From contig PNOB01000006.1 in the NCBI GenBank assembly GCA_013824585.1, positions 1 through 34,910 of the forward strand: a DNA stretch of 34,910 nt. Reading direction: 5' to 3'. This document shows, in pieces, positions 28,983-34,910 of this stretch (positions are counted from its first letter, which is position 1; each line of letters starts with the position of its first letter). The stretch comes from Desulfobacterium sp. GTDB taxonomy: Bacteria > Desulfobacterota > Desulfobacteria > Desulfobacterales > SURF-7. The notes under the pieces were generated by a model that worked only from the letters and a program-made list of their open reading frames with translations, was not told where the DNA came from and ran no database searches. The translations under genes and the position numbers were made by a program.

Positions 28983-30296
28983 ATGAAAGAAGTGAAAATC
29001 GGATTGTTGGGTTGCGGAACCGTTGGAACCGGAGTCGCCAGGATTTTATTGAAAAGCTGCGACTTGCTCCAATCCCGGATCGGTACAAAGCTTATTCTAA
29101 AACATGTGGCAGATCTGGACATGAAAACCGATCGAGGCATCTGTTTTGATGACGGAGTGTTTATCTCCGATGCATTTCAGGTCGTTAATGATCCGGATAT
29201 TGATATTATCGTCGAGATGATCGGTGGAAGTACTATTGCCAGAAAGCTGATAATGAAAGCCATTGATAATGGAAAACATATTGTGACTGCCAACAAGGCA
29301 TTGCTCGCTTCACACGGCAATGAAATCTTCCAGGCAGCATCCCAAAAAGGAGTGGATATCGGGTTTGAGGCCAGTGTGGGCGGTTGCATGCCGATCATTA
29401 AAACCATCCGTGAATCTCTGGTGGGGAACCGGATTTCAGAAATAAGGGGGATACTGAACGGCACCTGTAACTATATCCTGTCCAGTATTACCGAGACCGG
29501 TGTTCCGTTTGCAGATGCATTGAAAAAAGCTCAGGAAAAAGGCTATGCAGAAGCAGATCCGACACTGGATATCGAAGGATTGGATACGGCTCATAAGCTG
29601 GCGCTTTTGTCTTCTCTGGCCTATGGGATGGAATTGAATCTGGATGATATCTACGTGGAGGGGATTTCCAGGATCGATTCCATGGATATTGAGTTTGCCA
29701 AACAGTCCGGATATACAATCAAACTGCTGGCCATCAGCAAGTTTTCAGGAGACTCTGTGGAAGCGCGGGTGCATCCCACCATGATTCCATGCGAGAAGCT
29801 GCTTTCCAATGTAAACGGTTCATTGAATGCCGTATCAGTTACCAGTGACGCGGCAGGAGAGATTCTGCTGCATGGGCATGGGGCAGGCATGATGCCTACG
29901 GCCAGCGCCGTGATTGGAGATATCGCAGATATCGCGCGTAACCTGATGCTGGGGATCAGCAACCGGATTCCGGCCTTGTCCTATCAGCCGCAGCATATCC
30001 GGAAAATCCCTGTAAAACCCATGGATGATATCAGGACCCATTATTATTTCCGGTTTTCAGCCCTGGACCAGCCGGGAGTACTTTCCAGGGTCGCCGGGCT
30101 GCTAGGGGATCATGGCATCAGCATTCAGACCGTTCACCAGAAGGGAAGGGATAAGAAGGGCGCTGTGCCCATTGTCATGCTGACGCATATTGCCAAAGAG
30201 GCGGATGTCCGGAAAGCATTTGACCAGATCAGCAGTCTGGATGTAATAGCCGATCAACCCGTGCTGATCCGGATTGAGTCAGATGACTTGGATTAG
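28983..30296 (+). CDS. hom: Homoserine dehydrogenase
   Basis: IGLLGCGTVGTGVARIL, IVTANKALLASHG, FEASVGGCMPIIKTIRESL, ILNGTCNYILSS, C-terminal ACT-like region. Confidence 0.96.
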   Translation: MKEVKIGLLGCGTVGTGVARILLKSCDLLQSRIGTKLILKHVADLDMKTDRGICFDDGVFISDAFQVVNDPDIDIIVEMIGGSTIARKLIMKAIDNGKHIVTANKALLASHGNEIFQAASQKGVDIGFEASVGGCMPIIKTIRESLVGNRISEIRGILNGTCNYILSSITETGVPFADALKKAQEKGYAEADPTLDIEGLDTAHKLALLSSLAYGMELNLDDIYVEGISRIDSMDIEFAKQSGYTIKLLAISKFSGDSVEARVHPTMIPCEKLLSNVNGSLNAVSVTSDAAGEILLHGHGAGMMPTASAVIGDIADIARNLMLGISNRIPALSYQPQHIRKIPVKPMDDIRTHYYFRFSALDQPGVLSRVAGLLGDHGISIQTVHQKGRDKKGAVPIVMLTHIAKEADVRKAFDQISSLDVIADQPVLIRIESDDLD

Positions 30297-30324
30297 ATGG
30301 GTAAAAAAAAAGAAAAGAGGTGTC

Positions 30325-30933
30325 ATGAATATTGTATGTTCTGATCTGGAAGGGGTCTTTGTACCGGAGATCTGGATCAATGTTGCAAAAAAAACAGGAA
30401 TTGAGGAACTGAAGCTGACCACACGGGATATTTCAGACTATGATGTTCTGATGAAAAGACGATTGAAAATTCTGGCAGCAAACAATCTGAAGATACAGGA
30501 TATCACGGCAGTAATTGCAACCATGGACCCGCTGGAGGGTGCGCTGGAATTTTTAAACTGGCTCCGATCCCAGACCCAGGTGATTATTGTATCCGATACC
30601 TTTTCACAGTTTGCCGGCCCGCTGATGGAAAAACTCGGGAGGCCGACCCTGTTCTGTCATTCCCTTACCATTAATGGAGATGGTACGATAACCGGATACA
30701 ACCTGCGGCAGCCCGAAGCCAAGAGACAAACCGTTCTTGCTCTGAAAAGCCTGAAGTACAGGGTGGTTGCTTTTGGCGATTCCTATAATGATATCGGAAT
30801 GCTGAAAGAGGCGGATGCGGCCATGCTTTTCCGGCCTCCGGAAAATGTCATTCAGGAATTCCCGGAATTTCCGGTAACAACGGATTATCATACTTTACAG
30901 AAATTGCTGCAAAAAGAGCTGGCAGTATCATAG
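30325..30933 (+). CDS. thrH: Bifunctional phosphoserine phosphatase / homoserine phosphotransferase
   Basis: MNIVCSDLEGVFVPEIWINVAKKTGI, TRDISDYDVLMKRRL, FGDSYNDIGMLKEADA; HAD family, directly after hom. Confidence 0.88.
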   Translation: MNIVCSDLEGVFVPEIWINVAKKTGIEELKLTTRDISDYDVLMKRRLKILAANNLKIQDITAVIATMDPLEGALEFLNWLRSQTQVIIVSDTFSQFAGPLMEKLGRPTLFCHSLTINGDGTITGYNLRQPEAKRQTVLALKSLKYRVVAFGDSYNDIGMLKEADAAMLFRPPENVIQEFPEFPVTTDYHTLQKLLQKELAVS

Positions 30934-30946
30934 TGATCACAAGGTT

Positions 30947-31267
30947 ATGCTGGAGATTACGGAAAACGAAAAGGGGCTGACCTTTAAAATATTTGTGCAG
31001 CCGCGTTCATCCAAAAATGAAATCAAGGGTCTGCATGGTGATGCCTTGAAAGTCCGTCTGACCGCACCGCCGGTAGACGGAGCTGCCAATGCTATGTGCA
31101 TAAAGTTTCTGGCCGGATGTTTTGATATTTCAAGATCAAATATAGAGGTGGTTTCAGGGGTTTCCTCAAGAACGAAGCTTGTTCGCATTCAGACTGAATC
31201 GAACAGAAACCGCAAAGAAGAGATCGGACGGATCAAAAAAAAGATTGAATTGTTTATAAAAAATTAG
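30947..31267 (+). CDS. DUF167 (YggU) family protein
   Basis: FKIFVQPRSSKNEIKGLHGDALKVRLTAPPVDGAANAMCIKFLA. Confidence 0.88.
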   Translation: MLEITENEKGLTFKIFVQPRSSKNEIKGLHGDALKVRLTAPPVDGAANAMCIKFLAGCFDISRSNIEVVSGVSSRTKLVRIQTESNRNRKEEIGRIKKKIELFIKN

Positions 31268-31315
31268 TATTTTCTTGACAAGGTTTTTTCAGTTCTATAT
31301 ATAAATCAACTCTGA

Positions 31316-31392
<77 letters not shown>

Positions 31393-31403
31393 TTAATAAA
31401 AAC

Positions 31404-31437
31404 AGGGACTTAGGATAGATTCTGAGTCCCTTTTTTA
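31404..31437 (+). terminator. Rho-independent terminator after tRNA-fMet
   Basis: AGGGACTTA / TGAGTCCCT stem followed by TTTTTT. Confidence 0.8.
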
Positions 31438-31994
31438 TTGGGTAGAAAAATAATACCCAACACTATACCCAACACTCAGTTTTAAAACAGACAAAAATCA
31501 GGTGAAATTTTATTTTTGGAAATGAGACTTTCGAAGGGTAAAAATTGGATTTTCCGGATTTAGGTACAGTTGATATTTCTTTTTCGAATCAATAGCCAGA
31601 TTATCCTAAAAATAGGTTTCGTTAATCTGGAAGAATCACAGGATCGGACGTCAAGTGATTTCGTGAGATCGGTTCTTCATATCGCATTTGTACAATTTAT
31701 TTATGAATGATGCATACTCCCAGATTCCAAAATATGATTACTGAATCAATAAAAAAATATTCATCGCGTCCTACCCTATACCTGCGATTATAAAGCAGTA
31801 TTTTTGATTATTTTTTCATCATCACATAATATCCATAGGGATGGTGATCCGGTTGCAACACAACGGTTTTTACTTTACAGACACCTTAAATTGCACCTAT
31901 AAATACTGTTGACACGCAAGGCGCTTTTCACATATCTTCATCTTCAAAAAACTCATTGCATAATGCTTGCAAGTGCATAAGTGAGCAGATTAGA

Positions 31995-32060
31995 AGATCC
32001 CGGTGCGGAAAAACCGCACCGGGATCTGTGAGGGGGCGGTCGGGTAACTGGCCGTTCTAC
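31995..32060 (+). ncRNA. Possible group II intron domain V/VI-like remnant
   Basis: 14-bp perfect hairpin AGATCCCGGTGCGG-AAAAA-CCGCACCGGGATCT followed by TGTGAGGGGGCGGTCGGGTAACTGGCCGTTCTAC; arrangement resembles intron 3' ends but lacks the DV bulge and canonical AGC triad. Confidence 0.35.
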
Positions 32061-32112
32061 CTTGATTCCAAGGGCTTGGAATTTATGATTAGAGGAAAGG
32101 GGCTAAAAAACG

Positions 32113-32619
32113 ATGGACAATGAAATTTGTCTAGCATGTGGTGGACCTCTTAAGGACGGTAAAGACTATATTGAAGGAAGGTGCAATGATTGTAGGGAAA
32201 AAGGTTTAAAGGCGAATAAAAAAATTATTAAACAACAAGAAAGAATGCGTAAGGGTATTAAGAAATCCAACTTGAAAGTTATTGGGATAAAACTAATTAT
32301 CGCATGCTTTTTGGTGCCGTTGATAATTCAAGTAAACCTTGATAAGCCAATACCATACTATTACCTAATTCCACTCGACGTCCTACGCCTTGGGATCTTA
32401 GTAGGTATTGGATGTCTCATAGTGCACTATCGAAGCTTAAAGGCTATTGGTATAACACTAATTATCTCGTTCGCATTGCTGAGACCGATAATTAAAGATA
32501 AACTTGATCAACCTGATCAACCAATGCCATACTATTACGATATTCCACTCGTCCTTGGGACTTGCGCAGGCTTTGGATGTCTGTTAGCACACTATCTAAG
32601 GCGGAAACAGTCAAAATAG
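32113..32619 (+). CDS. Hypothetical membrane protein with N-terminal Cys pairs and an internal tandem duplication
   Basis: CLACGG...CNDC N-terminus (zinc-ribbon-like); two ~55-aa repeats LKVIGIKLIIA...MPYYY...GCLIVHY and LKAIGITLIIS...MPYYY...GCLLAHY. Confidence 0.7.
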   Translation: MDNEICLACGGPLKDGKDYIEGRCNDCREKGLKANKKIIKQQERMRKGIKKSNLKVIGIKLIIACFLVPLIIQVNLDKPIPYYYLIPLDVLRLGILVGIGCLIVHYRSLKAIGITLIISFALLRPIIKDKLDQPDQPMPYYYDIPLVLGTCAGFGCLLAHYLRRKQSK

Positions 32620-32652
32620 GTCTTAGCTTTAAATTTGATCAAAAACTTTAGT

Positions 32653-32729
32653 GCATAACAGAATAGCAGCCGTGCCGATTCGCCCATTTCCGAGCCGCAG
32701 CGTCGAGATCCGGCAGGCCACAGTTGAGG
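32653..32729 (+). other. Degenerate attC-like site (candidate 1)
   Basis: GCATAAC ... GCCGTGCCG ... CGGCAGGC ... GTTGAGG; arms pair with one extra base on the left arm; directly downstream of the 32113-32619 ORF. Confidence 0.35.
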
Positions 32730-32957
32730 TAATCTTCGGTTAATGTCTTGATAGAGATCCAATTATGTGCAAAATACAAATACAAATCAAAAATGTTGGT
32801 CACGAAAAAAATTTTCGATGAATATTCTTCAAGCGGTGAGCCGCTCTGATATTTTTGAGCAAAATTACGTGGAAAAATTCGAAAGATCAGGAAAAATTAA
32901 AAGTCCTTTAATGGTTGGGTGGAAATGACCAAGATCCTATCTTTAAAAAAAATATAT

Positions 32958-33030
32958 ATCTAACCACGGCGCTGCACCGTACGCTGACCGGCGCTACGCT
33001 TGGTTGGCTCCGGTGAGCTTTTAGTTAGCC
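32958..33030 (+). other. attC-like site (candidate 2)
   Basis: R'' ATCTAAC, L'' GCTGCACCG, L' CCGGTGAGC, R' GTTAGCC; arms are inverted repeats with one extrahelical G on the left arm; next gene starts 18 bp downstream. Confidence 0.65.
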
Positions 33031-33047
33031 CGAGAAAGGAGAATGTC

Positions 33048-33605
33048 ATGAGTAGACTAAATTTCGATCCCCTTATAATCCCCAAAGTCACCGCACTTCT
33101 CGCTATGTGTGTTCTCATTGGCTGCGTTTCCACGGTGCCAAAGACGTCTCAGCAAGTCTCCGAGCCACCAACTTCTTCGGCCCAGTCCAGCATGTCTGCG
33201 GAACAACGCCAAGCAAAAATTAATGCCGATATTAGTTTCATTGTCAATGCTCTTGTGGTGTATAGAAAAGATCATGGGGCGTATCCAACAGACCAACAAG
33301 GACTGCAGATCCTATTAACCGCCAGTGCATCTGGGCCGCCATACGCAAATGCATTGCCCAAAACACCGTGGGGACGGGACTACCTTTACAAGACCACAGA
33401 CGTATTGCTGATATGCTCTGCACGATCCCAACCCATGGGTATTGGCTGGAAGTGGCGTGAGGGAAACCAGCAGTGGGAAAGGACAGACAACGGCTACATC
33501 GTCCAGGTCTTGACACCAGAGGGTACTTATAACTCCATGCCTAAGAATCAGTTTGGTGACCTGCCGCCCGATGTCTATATCGCCCCGGCTAGTGGAATCA
33601 AATAA
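33048..33605 (+). CDS. Lipoprotein with a GspG-like (type II secretion major pseudopilin) C-terminal domain
   Basis: Lipobox LIGC; ADISFIVNALVVYRKDHGAYPTDQQGLQILLT...LPKTPWGRDYLY matches GspG; RBS AAAGGAG. Confidence 0.75.
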   Translation: MSRLNFDPLIIPKVTALLAMCVLIGCVSTVPKTSQQVSEPPTSSAQSSMSAEQRQAKINADISFIVNALVVYRKDHGAYPTDQQGLQILLTASASGPPYANALPKTPWGRDYLYKTTDVLLICSARSQPMGIGWKWREGNQQWERTDNGYIVQVLTPEGTYNSMPKNQFGDLPPDVYIAPASGIK

Positions 33606-33613
33606 ACATGAGC

Positions 33614-33669
33614 GGCTAACGAGCCGTTCCACCAGATCGCTTACGCTCCTGGTGAACTTGGTGTTCGGG
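33614..33669 (+). other. attC-like site (candidate 3)
   Basis: GGCTAAC-GAGCC-GTTCCACCAG ... CTGGTGAAC-TTGGT-GTTCGGG; paired arms with one extrahelical C; sits between adjacent small genes. Confidence 0.55.
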
Positions 33670-33693
33670 GAACAAAAAAGAAAGGAGAAAGAC

Positions 33694-34296
33694 ATGCCAA
33701 CACGCCTAAGACAGATAGCTCTCGTCGGCTGTTTCAGCGTGATGATAATAACGTTCGGTTGTGGAAAAAGCGAAGAGTCGAAACCGGCAACTACAGGAGC
33801 TCAGCCGACTGCGACAGCTCAACCTGCCGTAAAGCCAAAGAAGCAATCGCCGGAGGCCATCGCAGCAAAGTTGGACAAAATGGGGGTGAAAGTGCAGGTC
33901 AAGTCAGAGGACGAGTTCCTCATAACAGAAGGTTTTCCCTACCAGAAGGACCTTAGCCTCGACTACGTCATCGAGATTGCCAAGATCGAGAAGGGCGTGT
34001 TCACGGCCTCTGAAAACAGCAACGTTCCTATAGAAATGATGGGTATGGTTTACGCTGTCGCAGGAGGTTCCTTCATACCCAAGTGCAACGCGAAGGAAGG
34101 TACGCGAACACTCGCAGATACGGTCGGGAACACGTGGATTTTTAAAGAATCAGGCATGGAGTTCAATGTCTACCTGCCTGCGGCGACGAGTCCAGTCCTC
34201 ATTGTCCGCTCAAGGACGGAGGGAGCGATAATCAACTTCACCAAGGAGGGAGTGCGGCTCAAAGGATTCATCCTGAAGCCGTTTGGAGAACCGTAA
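33694..34296 (+). CDS. Hypothetical lipoprotein
   Basis: MPTRLRQIALVGCFSVMIITFGCGKSEESKP lipobox, low-complexity linker, then a globular domain; RBS AAAGGAG. Confidence 0.7.
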   Translation: MPTRLRQIALVGCFSVMIITFGCGKSEESKPATTGAQPTATAQPAVKPKKQSPEAIAAKLDKMGVKVQVKSEDEFLITEGFPYQKDLSLDYVIEIAKIEKGVFTASENSNVPIEMMGMVYAVAGGSFIPKCNAKEGTRTLADTVGNTWIFKESGMEFNVYLPAATSPVLIVRSRTEGAIINFTKEGVRLKGFILKPFGEP

Positions 34297-34434
34297 ACCA
34301 CCACCGAGTACACAGAACGCAGAATGGAGACACCGAACGTTGGGCATCGATTCATGATAGACCCAAATATAGACGGTAGCCCCACTGTCTCTTCGAGATT
34401 GGTACGGAATCAACTGACTAAGGAGGAAAATGGG

Positions 34435-34910
34435 ATGAGTTGCTTGGATAAAAGCGTCAAATGCTTGGTTATGATGTTTGTAATATCTTGTATCTTCCTG
34501 TCAGCCTTTGCATACGCTGGCATTGACGACGAGTTGGCAGCAGTTACCAAAAAAGGTAACGCAATAGAAATCCGCCCCCTAATAGATAAAGGGGCCAACG
34601 TCAACGCACGAGATACTGATGACTCAACAATACTGATGGTAGCATCGGACTACGGTCATATAGAAGCCGTGAAGATATTGCTTGCGAAAGGCGCTGATGT
34701 TAATGCAAAGGCTAACAATGGATTTACAGCTCTAATGACTGCATCAAACAAAGGGCATTCAGAAGTCGTGAAAATACTGCTTGAAAGCGGGGCTGCCGTA
34801 AACGCCAAGACAAAAGAGGGATTTACGCCTTTAATGTATGCGTCATTGAAAGGACACGCGCAGGTTGCGGAATCATTACTTGCTAAGAGGGCGAGTCTTA
34901 ACGACAAAGA
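34435..34910 (+). CDS. Secreted ankyrin-repeat protein (3' end outside the window; absent from the ORF track)
   Basis: MSCLDKSVKCLVMMFVISCIFLSAFAYAG signal peptide; repeats of GADVNAKANNGFTALMTASNKGHSEVVKILLESGAAVNAKTKEGFTPLMYAS. Confidence 0.9.
   Translation, partial: MSCLDKSVKCLVMMFVISCIFLSAFAYAGIDDELAAVTKKGNAIEIRPLIDKGANVNARDTDDSTILMVASDYGHIEAVKILLAKGADVNAKANNGFTALMTASNKGHSEVVKILLESGAAVNAKTKEGFTPLMYASLKGHAQVAESLLAKRASLNDK

Noticed and set aside
34284-34345. Full fourth attC site after the 33694-34296 gene
   Set aside because: GTTGGGC fits an R' box but no convincing complementary left arm was found

Overview
The window looks like a bacterial chromosome segment, probably Desulfobacterota-like by gene content and order (inference). 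Most of it is housekeeping. Contents in order: a bioD fragment and bioA; aroQ, rpe, a PASTA protein, rsmB, fmt, def, a flippase-like membrane protein and ribF; tRNA-Leu(CAG); a two-gene ABC-ATPase + DUF4276-like module; lpd divergent from gcvT-gcvH-gcvPA-gcvPB; lipB-kup-lipA; an acyl-CoA dehydrogenase; a GGDEF protein; tsaD and purM; an aminotransferase, hom, thrH and a DUF167 protein; initiator tRNA-fMet. The last ~3.5 kb after tRNA-fMet is an accessory region of short secreted or membrane-protein genes. The strongest non-routine signals are: (1) a family of ~184-220 bp imperfectly palindromic, MITE-like elements with ATAAGCGCTAAC termini that enclose an inverted pair of REP-like hairpins (three full copies, one half copy), one of which supplies the last codons of bioA; (2) attC-like folded sites between the small genes after 32.6 kb, suggesting an integron-type cassette array without a visible integrase; (3) a putative ATPase/TOPRIM-like defence pair next to tRNA-Leu; (4) an in-frame TGA inside a longer coding-like frame at 2300-2923; (5) a hairpin tail resembling group II intron domains V/VI at about 31995-32060. 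No database searches or folding runs were possible; family names come from recognised motifs.
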